Source of the DNA: Thiodiazotropha sp037384425
GTDB taxonomy: Bacteria > Pseudomonadota > Gammaproteobacteria > Chromatiales > Chromatiaceae
Direction: 5' to 3'
Assembly (NCBI GenBank): GCA_037384425.1
Contig: JARROA010000004.1
Coordinates: forward strand, 62,001-126,000
Length of the DNA stretch: 64,000 nt
This document shows positions 8,815 to 17,791 of this stretch, one piece after another (positions within the stretch are counted from its first letter, which is position 1; the number at the start of each line of letters is the position of its first letter). The notes under the pieces are model-generated. The model saw nothing but the letters and a program-made list of their open reading frames with translations, had not been told where the DNA came from and made no database searches. A program made the translations under genes and the position numbers.

Positions 8815-10809
8815 ATGATGCAAATCAACCGAAGTATTGCCGCTATCCTGATCCTGCTGATCCTGATCCTGCAGGGTTGCGGCACCCTGCCGACAACGAA
8901 ACAGCCGACCGCCACGCTGCCCACCGAAATCCGCCAACAGGTCGATCTTCTGATCGGCAACGAATCGTACGAAGCGGCGGCGGCCCTGTTACAGACCCTG
9001 GCGCAGCAATACCCCCCTCCCTTGCGCGACCGGCTGATGCTGGAGGCGGCGGACAACTGGCTCAAGGCACGACGCCTGAAGGAGGCCACCGCCCTGCTGG
9101 AGCGCCTGCAAGCGCCCGCTGACGATGCCGACTTCGCCTTCCGACTGCGTATGGTGCGCACCCAGGCCGCGATCCTCAGGGGCGACATCGATCAGGCGCT
9201 CGACCTGATGGAACCCTCGCCGGGCGAGGAGACGCCAGTAGAACTGCGCCAGCGCTACCACACCAACATGGCGGAGATCTTCCGCCTCTCCGGCAATCTG
9301 CTGGAGAGCGGTCGCGAACTGAACGTACTCGATCAGCTGCAGGCGGACGACGAAATCGCCCGTCTCAAGACCCAGGAACTGCTGGTGCAGACCCTGGCCT
9401 CCATGACCGACACCGCACTGCAACTGTTGCAGCCACCCCCACCCTCCAACATGATCGGCTGGATGGAACTGGCCCGGGTGGTCAAACAGCAGATCGCTCA
9501 GCCGGCGGAACTCGCATCCTCCCTCGCCGCCTGGCGCGAGCGCTTTCCCGAACATCCGGCGCTGCAGGCCTATCTCACCAGCCTGCTGGAACAACGCGGG
9601 CTCAGCAGTAGCGACCATATCGCCGTTCTCCTGCCCCGCGAAGGCCCCTACGTGAACGTGGCCGTCGCCGTACGCGACGGCTTCATGGCCGCCTGGTATC
9701 AGCAGCCGCCCGCCGACCGCCCCCAGCTGCGCTTCTATGACAGCGGCAACCTGGAAGAGACCCTGCGTACCTATCAGCAGGCGGTGCTGCAGGGGGCACA
9801 GCGGGTGGTCGGTCCATTGGACAAGGATGCGGTGAACATGCTGATGCAGCTGGAGAGCCTGCCGCAGCCGGTGCTGGCACTGAATCAGGTGGAGGATCAG
9901 AACCTCTACCTTCCCAACCTGTTTCAGTTCGGCCTGGCCCCTGAGGATGAAGCGGAACAGGTGGCCGAGCGCGCCTGGCTCGAAGGCCACCACCGGGCAC
10001 TGATACTTACCCCCGCGGGCAACTGGGGCGATCGTATCGGCGAGAGTTTCCGACGCCGTTGGGAGACGCTCGGTGGCCAGGTGCTGGAGACCCAGCGCTA
10101 CAATGCCAAGGAGAACGACTTCTCGAGACCGATCCGTCTGCTGCTCAACATCGACGAGAGCAAAGCCCGTATTCTCGCCCTGGAGCGACTGCTCGGCATG
10201 CAGGTGGAAGCCGATGCCCGGCGTCGCCACGATGCCGACTTCATTTTCCTCGCCGCCCGTCCGCAGAAAGGCCGCCAACTGGGCCCGCAGCTGAAATTCC
10301 ACCACGCCGGTGACCTGCCGATCTACGCCACTTCGCACATCTACAGCGGCGTGGAGGACAACGAACGGGACCGGGACCTGGGGCACATCAGCTTTGTCGA
10401 CACCCCCTGGCTGCTGGAAGACGAACGCGAGAGTCCCCTCTCCAGAGAGCGGCTGCAGAAGCTGATGCCCGGCGTGCGCGGGCAGTATGCCCGCCTCTAC
10501 GCAATGGGCATCGACAGTTACAACCTGCTCTCCAATCTCGAGCTTCTGAGCACCCAACCCGGCCGCACCTTCAGCGGTAAGAGCGGCACCCTCTATCTTG
10601 ACGAGCACAACCGCCTGCACCGACTTCTGGCCTGGGCCGACATGCAGCAGGGCAAGGCCACCATCATCGGCTATGCACCACGCATGCACTCACCGGTGTT
10701 CACACCGGCGCCACAGACGAACCCCCTCCCACCCATGACTCCGCCGCTGAGCGGCAGCGAAGCCACACCGCAGGCGACCCCGGTCAATGACCGCACCCTT
10801 CCGCACTAG
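8815..10809 (+). CDS. lpoA: penicillin-binding protein activator LpoA (lipoprotein)
   Basis: Outer-membrane lipoprotein that activates PBP1a-type peptidoglycan synthases from outside the sacculus. The start gives MMQINRSIAAILILLILILQ followed by the lipobox cysteine (LQGC), so the 664-residue reading from 8815 is preferred over the upstream in-frame ATG. The N-terminal TPR-like helical half (about 35-260) leads into a C-terminal periplasmic-binding-like domain (about 270-620) beginning IAVLLPREGPYVNVAVAVRD. A Pro/Thr-rich tail follows. E. coli LpoA is 678 residues. It is the first gene of lpoA-yraN-diaA-dolP, all closely spaced on the plus strand. Confidence 0.95.
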   Translation: MMQINRSIAAILILLILILQGCGTLPTTKQPTATLPTEIRQQVDLLIGNESYEAAAALLQTLAQQYPPPLRDRLMLEAADNWLKARRLKEATALLERLQAPADDADFAFRLRMVRTQAAILRGDIDQALDLMEPSPGEETPVELRQRYHTNMAEIFRLSGNLLESGRELNVLDQLQADDEIARLKTQELLVQTLASMTDTALQLLQPPPPSNMIGWMELARVVKQQIAQPAELASSLAAWRERFPEHPALQAYLTSLLEQRGLSSSDHIAVLLPREGPYVNVAVAVRDGFMAAWYQQPPADRPQLRFYDSGNLEETLRTYQQAVLQGAQRVVGPLDKDAVNMLMQLESLPQPVLALNQVEDQNLYLPNLFQFGLAPEDEAEQVAERAWLEGHHRALILTPAGNWGDRIGESFRRRWETLGGQVLETQRYNAKENDFSRPIRLLLNIDESKARILALERLLGMQVEADARRRHDADFIFLAARPQKGRQLGPQLKFHHAGDLPIYATSHIYSGVEDNERDRDLGHISFVDTPWLLEDERESPLSRERLQKLMPGVRGQYARLYAMGIDSYNLLSNLELLSTQPGRTFSGKSGTLYLDEHNRLHRLLAWADMQQGKATIIGYAPRMHSPVFTPAPQTNPLPPMTPPLSGSEATPQATPVNDRTLPH

Positions 10810-10819
10810 GGCCTGATGA

Positions 10820-11176
10820 ATGGCCAGACACAACGCACAGGGAAGTGCTGCGGAAGAACGGGCCCTGCGCCATCTCCAGGCACGGGGACTGACACTGGTC
10901 GAACGCAATTTCCGTGTCAGCGGCGGAGAGATCGATCTGGTCATGCGGCAGCAACAGACCCTGGTCTTTGTCGAGGTGCGCTTTCGGCGTCGTGCCGACT
11001 ATGGCTCACCGCAGGAGACCGTCACCCCAACCAAACAACGCCGATTGATCACCGCGGCCGCCAGCTACCTGCAACGCCGAAACCTGGACCTGCCCTGCCG
11101 TTTCGACGTGGTGGCCGTCAGCGGAGCGCAACAGGAGAGGATCGAATGGATTCAGGATGCGTTTCGACTGCAGTGA
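10820..11176 (+). CDS. yraN: YraN family (UPF0102) endonuclease-fold protein
   Basis: Protein of 118 residues with the UPF0102 signature: an N-terminal EERALRHLQARGLTLVERNF segment, then GGEIDLVMRQQQTLVFVEVRFR with the E-D-ExK-type acidic core of restriction-endonuclease-like folds, and QRRLITAAASYL. The biochemical function is unproven. It follows lpoA by ten bases, in the order conserved from E. coli (lpoA-yraN-diaA), so it is probably co-transcribed. Length is slightly below the E. coli protein. Confidence 0.93.
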   Translation: MARHNAQGSAAEERALRHLQARGLTLVERNFRVSGGEIDLVMRQQQTLVFVEVRFRRRADYGSPQETVTPTKQRRLITAAASYLQRRNLDLPCRFDVVAVSGAQQERIEWIQDAFRLQ

Positions 11177-11279
11177 AACCTTTCGGTGCGCACTCCGACG
11201 ACGGCGGGCGAAACCTTAGGTGCGTCCCACACCTGAGAAGGGACTAAGTCTACGCGGCCAATTAAGGTAAACTACGGCG

Positions 11280-11867
11280 ATGCAAAACCTAGAACGCATT
11301 CAGGCACTCTTCAACCAGAGCATCCAGACCAAGATCGAAGCCCTGCCCCTGCTGTCGCAGCCGATCAGCAGCGCCGCCGATCTGATTGTCGGCCGGCTGC
11401 TGGAGGGCAACAAGATCCTCAGTTGCGGCAATGGCGGTTCCGCCGGCGACGCGCAACACTTCTCCTCCGAGATGCTCAACCGGTTCGAACGCGAACGTCC
11501 CGGCCTGCCGGCCATCGCCCTGACCACCGACAGCTCGACCGTCACCTCGATCGCCAACGACTACGACTACTCGGTGGTCTTCTCGCGCCAGGTCGAGGCC
11601 TTGGGACAACCCAACGACATCCTGCTGGCGATATCCACCAGCGGCAATTCCGCCAACGTCAACTACGCGGTACAGGCCGCCCATGAACGGGAGATGCGCG
11701 TGGTGGCGCTGACCGGCCGCGACGGTGGAGAACTGGGGAAACTCCTCTCCCCCTCAGATGTCGAACTTCGCGTTCCATCCGACGTCACGGCCCGCATCCA
11801 GGAAACCCATCTCCTGATCATCCACTGCCTGTGCGATCTGGTGGACCAGCACCTGCTGGGAAGTTGA
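11280..11867 (+). CDS. diaA: SIS-domain protein DiaA / phosphoheptose isomerase-like
   Basis: SIS-fold protein of 195 residues. Signatures: SCGNGGSAGDAQHFSSEMLN (phosphosugar-binding loop), IALTTDSSTVTSIANDY and AISTSGNSANVNYAVQAA. By sequence alone it could be GmhA (sedoheptulose-7-phosphate isomerase for lipopolysaccharide heptose) or DiaA, the DnaA-binding regulator of replication initiation. The position between yraN and a dolP-like gene is that of E. coli diaA, and the length matches (196), so DiaA is favoured. In many gammaproteobacteria without a separate gmhA the same gene may serve as isomerase; this cannot be settled here. Confidence 0.88.
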   Translation: MQNLERIQALFNQSIQTKIEALPLLSQPISSAADLIVGRLLEGNKILSCGNGGSAGDAQHFSSEMLNRFERERPGLPAIALTTDSSTVTSIANDYDYSVVFSRQVEALGQPNDILLAISTSGNSANVNYAVQAAHEREMRVVALTGRDGGELGKLLSPSDVELRVPSDVTARIQETHLLIIHCLCDLVDQHLLGS

Positions 11868-11893
11868 TCAACCGTTTCACACCGAGGAATACC

Positions 11894-12475
11894 ATGCTGA
11901 AATCTTCAGGGATATCACTCATCGTTATCGCCACCCTGTTGCTGCTTCAGGGTTGCGCCGCCCTGGTCGTCGGCGGCGCCGCCACCACCGCCGTGGTCGC
12001 GCACGACCGACGCACCACCGGCATCATGGTGGAAGATCAGGCCATTGAACTCAAAGCCTATGACCGACTCGCCCAGGATGAATCCATCAAACAGAAGAGC
12101 AAAATCAACGTCACCAGCTACAACAAGGTAGTGCTGCTCACGGGCCAGGCCGAAAACGACGCCGTCCGCCGCAAGGCCGAACAGCTGGCCAGTCAGGTGG
12201 AACAGGTACGTCGCGTGGTCAACGAGATCGAGATCGGCAGCACCGCCTCCTTTGGCGAACACAGCCGCGACGTGGCGTTGACCACCGAAGTGAAGCTCAA
12301 GCTGACCAACGTGGATATTCCGGACTTCGATCCCCTGCGGGTCAAGGTCGTCACCGAACGCGGCTCGGTCTATCTGATGGGACTGTTGACCAAGGACGAG
12401 GCCCACGCGGTGACCGAAGTGGTGCGCTATATCAGTGGCGTCCGACGGGTGGTCAAGGTCTTCGAGTACATCTGA
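11894..12475 (+). CDS. dolP: BON-domain outer-membrane lipoprotein DolP (YraP)
   Basis: Lipoprotein of 193 residues. The signal peptide ends in the lipobox LLLQGC (Cys about residue 21), then two BON domains (about 50-115 and 128-193), with characteristic VTSYNKVVLLTGQAEN and VKVVTERGSVYLMGLLT strands. In E. coli DolP binds anionic phospholipids at the division site and supports outer-membrane integrity and BAM function. The ATG at 11894 has GAGGAAT upstream. It is the last gene of the conserved lpoA-yraN-diaA-dolP block, 26 bases after diaA. Confidence 0.93.
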   Translation: MLKSSGISLIVIATLLLLQGCAALVVGGAATTAVVAHDRRTTGIMVEDQAIELKAYDRLAQDESIKQKSKINVTSYNKVVLLTGQAENDAVRRKAEQLASQVEQVRRVVNEIEIGSTASFGEHSRDVALTTEVKLKLTNVDIPDFDPLRVKVVTERGSVYLMGLLTKDEAHAVTEVVRYISGVRRVVKVFEYI

Positions 12476-12480
12476 TCCTC

Positions 12481-13863
12481 GTGTCCCTGACTCGCCCGCA
12501 AATCAGCCGGCTGACCGAAATCGTCGGTCGCGAGGGCATCTTCACCGAGCCCGGCGACTGCCTGCCCTACGGGTACGACAACAGCCGCCTGCAGGCGACC
12601 CCTCAGGCGGTGCTCTTCGCCACCCGGCATGAGCAGGTCTGCGATATCGCCCGTTTCTGCCACGATGAGCAGATCCCGCTGGTGACCCGGGGCAAGGGTA
12701 CCGGCACCACTGGTGCTTCGGTGCCCCAGCAGGGCGGGGTGGTCCTCACCCTCGAGCGCATGAACCGCATCATCGAGATCGATGCGGATAACCGGCTTGC
12801 CATCGTCGAGCCGGGAGTCACCAACAAGGCCCTGCAGAACGCGGTGGGCGAAGAGGGCTTCTTCTGGCCCCCCGATCCAACCAGCGCCGCAGTCTGCACC
12901 CTGGGCGGCAACCTGGCCTACAACTCAGCCGGCCCACGGGCGGTGAAATACGGGACACCCAGGGAAAACACCCTGGGCCTGCGTGCTGTCAGCGGCACGG
13001 GCGAGAGCTTCCGCACCGGCGTCAAGACCACCAAAGGCGTGGTCGGCTATGACCTGACCCGGCTGCTGATCGGTTCAGAAGGCACCTTGGCGGTGATCAC
13101 GCAAGCGACTTTAAAACTGACCCCCCTGCCCCAGAGCAAACGCACCCTGCAGGCCACGTACCGAAACATCCACGCCGCCGCCAAGGCGGTCTCCGCCATC
13201 ATGCGCCAACCGGTCGTCCCCTGTGCGTTGGAGTTCATGGACGGCACCGCCATCAACATGGTGCGCGATTTCTCCGACCTGCAGATGAGTCCCGAGGTGG
13301 GCGCGCTGTTGATGATCGAGGTCGACGGCAGCGAGCACGGCATCGAACTGGAAGCGGCCGCCGTCGCCGAGGCCGCCCGGGTGGAGGGTCTGCTCGAGGT
13401 CCACACGGCTCGCAACCAGGAGGAGGTGGCCAGGTTGTGGAAGACCCGCAAGGCCCTCTCCCCCGCCCTGCGCAACATCGCACCGAAGAAGATCAACGAG
13501 GATGTGGTGGTTCCGGTATCGCGCATTCCCGACTTGATCGAGGGCCTGGAGCGACTCTCCAGCCAACACGGCATCACCATCGTCAATTTCGGCCATGCCG
13601 GTAACGGCAATATCCACGTCAATCTCTTGCTCGATCCCGACGACCCGGCCCAGCTGGCGGCCGGCGAAGTCTGCCTCGCCGCCGTATTCGATCTGGTGCT
13701 GGGACTGGATGGCACTCTCTCCGGTGAGCACGGTATCGGCGTGGTCAAGCGCCCCTTCGTCGCCAAGGAGATCGACCCGGTCTCCTTACGCCTGATGCGG
13801 GCCCTCAAACGCCAGTTCGATCCCCATGATATCCTCAACCCAGGAATCGTTTTCCCAGATTAA
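12481..13863 (+). CDS. FAD-linked oxidase, GlcD / D-lactate dehydrogenase family
   Basis: Flavoprotein of 460 residues of the vanillyl-alcohol-oxidase fold, oxidising a 2-hydroxy acid such as D-lactate or glycolate. The N-terminal FAD-binding domain shows LVTRGKGTGTTGASVP and the PDPTSAAVCTLGGNLAYNSA loop. The C-terminal cap domain shows FGHAGNGNIHVN and GTLSGEHGIG, with the His residues of this family. No [4Fe-4S] GlcF-like partner is adjacent. In an autotroph it would be suited to removing glycolate formed from RuBisCO oxygenation; that is inference from context, and D-lactate is equally likely. The start is GTG, six bases after the dolP stop, so it is likely in the same transcript. Confidence 0.88.
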   Translation: MSLTRPQISRLTEIVGREGIFTEPGDCLPYGYDNSRLQATPQAVLFATRHEQVCDIARFCHDEQIPLVTRGKGTGTTGASVPQQGGVVLTLERMNRIIEIDADNRLAIVEPGVTNKALQNAVGEEGFFWPPDPTSAAVCTLGGNLAYNSAGPRAVKYGTPRENTLGLRAVSGTGESFRTGVKTTKGVVGYDLTRLLIGSEGTLAVITQATLKLTPLPQSKRTLQATYRNIHAAAKAVSAIMRQPVVPCALEFMDGTAINMVRDFSDLQMSPEVGALLMIEVDGSEHGIELEAAAVAEAARVEGLLEVHTARNQEEVARLWKTRKALSPALRNIAPKKINEDVVVPVSRIPDLIEGLERLSSQHGITIVNFGHAGNGNIHVNLLLDPDDPAQLAAGEVCLAAVFDLVLGLDGTLSGEHGIGVVKRPFVAKEIDPVSLRLMRALKRQFDPHDILNPGIVFPD

Positions 13864-14004
13864 ATAATAACTTGTGAACAGGGTGGCGCTTCGGGCCCTA
13901 AAGCCCGGTCGAGTGTGCGCCAGTTCCGCTTTTGCCTCCCGCATCGACCTAGGATTCAAGCCAAGAAGAGGCAAACGGAACCGCACACATTTAGGACGAA
14001 AGCG

Positions 14005-14427
14005 ATGACAACCCTGATCCGCCAACCCCTGTACCTGATCGCCCTGCTGCTCTGCAGTCTGCTGCAGTGCGCACAGGCCGCCGAGAGCGACCGGTTTCTG
14101 ATGCAAGACGGTGAAGGTTTCGTCACCTCCCTGCCCAATGTCTCGGATGTCACTGTCACCCAGCACCTGCTGGAACTGCAACAGGATCTGGAGACCGAGC
14201 TGAGCCTGCTGAAACAGGAGGTCCAACGCAAGAGCTTCAAGGCCATCGATACCCTGGTCACCGTGGTCATGCCGGGCGGTCTCATCTACGCTAAGCTGCG
14301 TCTGGACTCTTTCAAAAGGAGCGAGCACAAACTCAATCGGGTCAGTGATGAGCTGGCGCAAATCTCCGGCGAGCTGGTCGCCTTTCAGGCCGACAACGGC
14401 GAACTGATCATCGCCACTGTCGAGTAA
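14005..14427 (+). CDS. secreted protein of unknown function
   Basis: Protein of 140 residues with a signal peptide (MTTLIRQPLYLIALLLCSLL, cleavage probably after AQA near residue 25). The mature part is short, with a helical, Glu/Gln-rich middle (HLLELQQDLETELSLLKQEV) that may form a coiled coil, and a C-terminal KLNRVSDELAQISGELVAF helix. I recognise no family. The ATG at 14005 is preferred because the signal peptide starts there and AGGACGAAAG precedes it. It is followed at once by a hairpin terminator, so it ends its transcript. Confidence 0.7.
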   Translation: MTTLIRQPLYLIALLLCSLLQCAQAAESDRFLMQDGEGFVTSLPNVSDVTVTQHLLELQQDLETELSLLKQEVQRKSFKAIDTLVTVVMPGGLIYAKLRLDSFKRSEHKLNRVSDELAQISGELVAFQADNGELIIATVE

Positions 14428-14454
14428 TTCACACCACTCATCGATCAGCCCCCG

Positions 14455-14475
14455 AATCCCGGCCATGCCGGGATT
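14455..14475 (+). terminator. hairpin terminator
   Basis: AATCCCGGC and GCCGGGATT form a perfect nine-base stem with a three-base loop, starting 28 bases after the preceding stop and followed by TCGTTTAT. It separates that gene from nhaD. Confidence 0.7.
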
Positions 14476-14622
14476 TCGTTTATGAACCTGACAAAAACTC
14501 CACCCAAGCTCCAGCATATGCCGCTGCCCCACTCTGGCGTCACAGGTTGACCCAACCCTTCCCTTGTCTGAAAATCCCCCCCAATAAAAAGCTTTTATGA
14601 TTATTCACCAGGGGTCCCCGTT

Positions 14623-16092
14623 GTGAAGCTACTCTTAACCTTGCTCTGCGTTCTCTCGCCTACGATGCTCCTGGCATCCACCGAGGGGGGAGAACATCTC
14701 GACCTGACCAACCACTGGGTCGGCTTCACCTCGATCGCCATTTTCGCTGTCGCCTATCTGCTGGTGATGGCCGAAGAGTTCACCCATCTGCGTAAATCCA
14801 AGCCCGTGATCCTGGCTGCAGGACTGATCTGGGGGCTGGTGGCCTGGTACTACCAGACCCATGACCTGCCCCACGCGGCCGAGGAGATGGTGCGTCACAA
14901 CCTGCTGGAGTATGCAGAGCTGATGCTCTTCCTGCTGGTGGCGATGACCTATATCAACGCCATGGACGAGCGCAGCGTGTTCGAGAAACTCCGCTCCTGG
15001 CTGGTGGCCAAGGGTTTCGGCTTCCGCCAGCTGTTCTGGATCACCGGGGTGCTCGCCTTCTTCATCTCGCCGGTGGCCGACAACCTGACCACCGCCCTGC
15101 TGATGTGCGCCGTGGTCATGGCCGTCGGCGGCAGCAACACCAAGTTCGTGCTGCTGGCCTGCATCAACATCGTGGTGGCCGCCAATGCGGGCGGCGCCTT
15201 CAGTCCGTTCGGCGACATCACCACCCTGATGGTGTGGCAGAAAGGCATCCACACCGCCCAGGGAACCATCGATTTCTGGGCCTTCTTCGTCCTGTTCATC
15301 CCCTCTCTGGTCAACTGGCTGGTGCCCTGCGCGATCATGCACTTCGCGGTACCCGACGAGACGCCCCATGGCGGTGGAGCGGCGGTGGAGATGAAGCGCG
15401 GCGCCAAGCGCATCATCGCCCTTTTCCTGGCCACCATCGTTACTGCGGTCAGCTTCCACAACTTCCTCTCCATGCCCCCGGTGGTCGGCATGCTGACCGG
15501 CCTGGCCTACCTGCAGTTCTTCGGCTTCTATCTCAAGAAGACCTATGCGAAGGATCACAAGCATCCCACCAACGGCGACCTGACGGAGATGGAGCATGAT
15601 GGCCAGATGGGTGACATGGTGGCCTTCGATGTCTTCAACAAGGTGGCCCGAGCCGAGTGGGACACGCTGCTGTTCTTCTACGGCGTGGTGCTCTGTGTCG
15701 GCGGACTCGGCTTCATCGGTTATCTGGCGCTCGCTTCCGAGGTCATGTACACACACTGGGGCGCGGCGATGGAACTCTCGGCCAGCATGAACGCCACCCC
15801 GGCGAATGTCACGGTCGGCCTGCTCTCCGCCATCGTCGACAACATTCCGGTGATGTTCGCGGTGCTGACCATGATGCCCGACATGTCCATGGGCCAGTGG
15901 CTGCTGGTCACCCTGACCGCCGGTGTCGGTGGCTCCCTACTCTCCATCGGCTCGGCGGCCGGTGTCGCCCTGATGGGTCAGGCCAGGGGTAAATACACCT
16001 TCTTCGGTCATCTGAAGTGGACACCCGTCATCGCTCTGGGCTATGTTGCCAGTGTCCTGGCGCACATCTGGATCAACGCCAACAGCTTCTGA
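14623..16092 (+). CDS. nhaD: Na+/H+ antiporter NhaD, first copy
   Basis: Inner-membrane ion transporter of 489 residues in the NhaD branch of the ion-transporter superfamily, exchanging sodium or lithium for protons. It has an N-terminal signal-like segment, about a dozen hydrophobic helices and the strongly conserved NAGGAFSPFGDITTLMVWQ block (about 190-210), VARAEWDTLLFFYGVVLCVG, and the C-terminal LTAGVGGSLLSIGSAAGVAL. The start is GTG. It is followed 100 bases later by a second, clearly homologous nhaD. Both would serve sodium homeostasis in a marine or saline habitat (inference). Confidence 0.92.
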   Translation: MKLLLTLLCVLSPTMLLASTEGGEHLDLTNHWVGFTSIAIFAVAYLLVMAEEFTHLRKSKPVILAAGLIWGLVAWYYQTHDLPHAAEEMVRHNLLEYAELMLFLLVAMTYINAMDERSVFEKLRSWLVAKGFGFRQLFWITGVLAFFISPVADNLTTALLMCAVVMAVGGSNTKFVLLACINIVVAANAGGAFSPFGDITTLMVWQKGIHTAQGTIDFWAFFVLFIPSLVNWLVPCAIMHFAVPDETPHGGGAAVEMKRGAKRIIALFLATIVTAVSFHNFLSMPPVVGMLTGLAYLQFFGFYLKKTYAKDHKHPTNGDLTEMEHDGQMGDMVAFDVFNKVARAEWDTLLFFYGVVLCVGGLGFIGYLALASEVMYTHWGAAMELSASMNATPANVTVGLLSAIVDNIPVMFAVLTMMPDMSMGQWLLVTLTAGVGGSLLSIGSAAGVALMGQARGKYTFFGHLKWTPVIALGYVASVLAHIWINANSF

Positions 16093-16193
16093 TACAAAAA
16101 AATCTGGCAGAAATAACGACAGGAGTTTCTCGGGTACGGGTAACGTCAGGGCTCGCTGAGCAGCCCCCAGAGCATAACAACGCTAATTTTGAC

Positions 16194-17633
16194 ATGAACA
16201 GACGGCGCTCAACAGCTGCACTGCTCCTCTGTCTCCCTGGTCTGGCACTGGCGGAGCATATGTCCGCCAGTGGCTATAGCATGAGCGCCCATTGGGTCGG
16301 CTACCTCTCCCTGGCCGTCTTCGCCCTGGCCCTGCTGGCCGTCGCCTTCGAAGAGTTCATCGACCTACCCAAATCGAAGCCGATGCTACTTGGGGCCGGC
16401 ATCATCTGGGGTCTGATCGGCTGGTATTCCAACACCCATCACAGTGGCCACAATGCAGAGATCGCACTGCGCCACAGCCTGTTGCAGTACTCCGAGCTGA
16501 TGCTCTTCTTCCTGGTGGTGATGACTTATATCAATGCCCTGGCCGAACGGCGTGTGTTTCTCGCCCTGCGCAGCTGGGTAGGACATCGTCAGTACACCTA
16601 TCAGAGGATCTTCTGGATCACCGGCATCGGCACCTTTCTGCTGTCGCCTTTCCTCGACAACCTCTCCACGGCCCTGGTGATGGGTGCGATCATACTCAAC
16701 CTGGAGCGTGACAACCGTAAGTTTATCGCCCTGGCCTGCACCAATATCGTGATCGCCTCCAACGCCGGCGGCGCTTTCAGTCCCTTCGGCGACCTCACCA
16801 CACTGATGGTCTGGCAGCGGGACATCATGAGCACCACCGGCCGCGTCGGATTTTTCTCCTTCTTCAACCTGCTGCTGCCGTCACTCCTCAACTACCTGGT
16901 GCCGGCGCTCTTCATGCATTTCGCCGTGCCCAAGGGAAAGCTGGCCTCCACCCAGGAGCAGGTCAGCATGCGCCGCGGCGCCAAACGCATCATGTTCCTG
17001 TTTTTGATGACCATCGCCACCGCGGTCTATTTTCAGTGGCAGCTCTACCTGCCGGCGGCGATCGGCGTCATGACCGGTCTCTCCTACCTGCAGTTCTTAG
17101 GCTTCTTCCTGAAAAAGACCCACCAACCGAGCAATACCATCGTCACCACCACGGAGAGCCCCGACTTTTCCATCGTGGTGGAGAGCCGGCAGCCATTCGA
17201 TGTCTTCCTGCGGGTCGCGCGCGCCGAATGGGATACGCTGCTGTTCCTCTGTGGCGTCATCCTGAGCGTGGGGGGACTCGGCTATCTGGGCTTTCTGACC
17301 CTGGCCTCGGAACTGCTCTATGTGCAGTGGGGCGCCACCACCGCCAATGTCTCCATCGGCCTCGCCTCCGCCGTGCTGGAGAATATCCCCACCATGTCGG
17401 CGGTCCTGACCATGAATCCCGAGATGTCACTGGGTCAGTGGCTACTGGTCACCCTGACCGCGGGGGTTGGCGGCAGCCTGCTTTCGATCGGCTCGGCCGC
17501 CGGCGTGGCCCTGATGGGGCACGCAAAAGGAAAATATACATTTTTCAGTCACTTAAAATGGACACCCGTGATCGCCTTGGGGTTTTCAGCGAGTGTTTTG
17601 TGCCACCTCTGGCTGAATAGCGGCCACTTTTGA
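16194..17633 (+). CDS. nhaD: Na+/H+ antiporter NhaD, second tandem copy
   Basis: Paralogue of the preceding gene, 479 residues. It shares the NAGGAFSPFGDLTTLMVWQ block, the VARAEWDTLLFL segment and an almost identical C-terminal GQWLLVTLTAGVGGSLLSIG stretch. The middle cytoplasmic loop differs most (Gln/Ser/Thr-rich here, His/Asp/Glu-rich in the first copy), so the copies may differ in pH or ion response. The ATG at 16194 starts a signal-like MNRRRSTAALLLCLPGLALA; the upstream in-frame ATG lies inside the first nhaD. The pair is an old tandem duplication, judging by divergence along most of the length. Confidence 0.92.
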   Translation: MNRRRSTAALLLCLPGLALAEHMSASGYSMSAHWVGYLSLAVFALALLAVAFEEFIDLPKSKPMLLGAGIIWGLIGWYSNTHHSGHNAEIALRHSLLQYSELMLFFLVVMTYINALAERRVFLALRSWVGHRQYTYQRIFWITGIGTFLLSPFLDNLSTALVMGAIILNLERDNRKFIALACTNIVIASNAGGAFSPFGDLTTLMVWQRDIMSTTGRVGFFSFFNLLLPSLLNYLVPALFMHFAVPKGKLASTQEQVSMRRGAKRIMFLFLMTIATAVYFQWQLYLPAAIGVMTGLSYLQFLGFFLKKTHQPSNTIVTTTESPDFSIVVESRQPFDVFLRVARAEWDTLLFLCGVILSVGGLGYLGFLTLASELLYVQWGATTANVSIGLASAVLENIPTMSAVLTMNPEMSLGQWLLVTLTAGVGGSLLSIGSAAGVALMGHAKGKYTFFSHLKWTPVIALGFSASVLCHLWLNSGHF

Positions 17634-17791
17634 CCCCTCATCAGCCCCGTCCGCGTTCGCTGGATTTGCGGAATCTCCGTGGTATAGTTGGCTCCAATTT
17701 TTCCTCACGTCCGGTTCCACTTGGACGGATACCGCCCAGCGGCGGCCTACCGGACGATAACATTACAACGATTAGAGTAAGGGAGAAGTCA

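Noticed and set aside
8989..10689. 566-codon open frame on the minus strand
   Set aside because: Shadow of lpoA: it lies fully opposite the lipoprotein gene and its translation is His/Gly/Gln/Val-rich without motifs.
16017..16193. N-terminal extension of the second nhaD
   Set aside because: It overlaps the end of the first nhaD in another frame; the signal-like start at 16194 is better.
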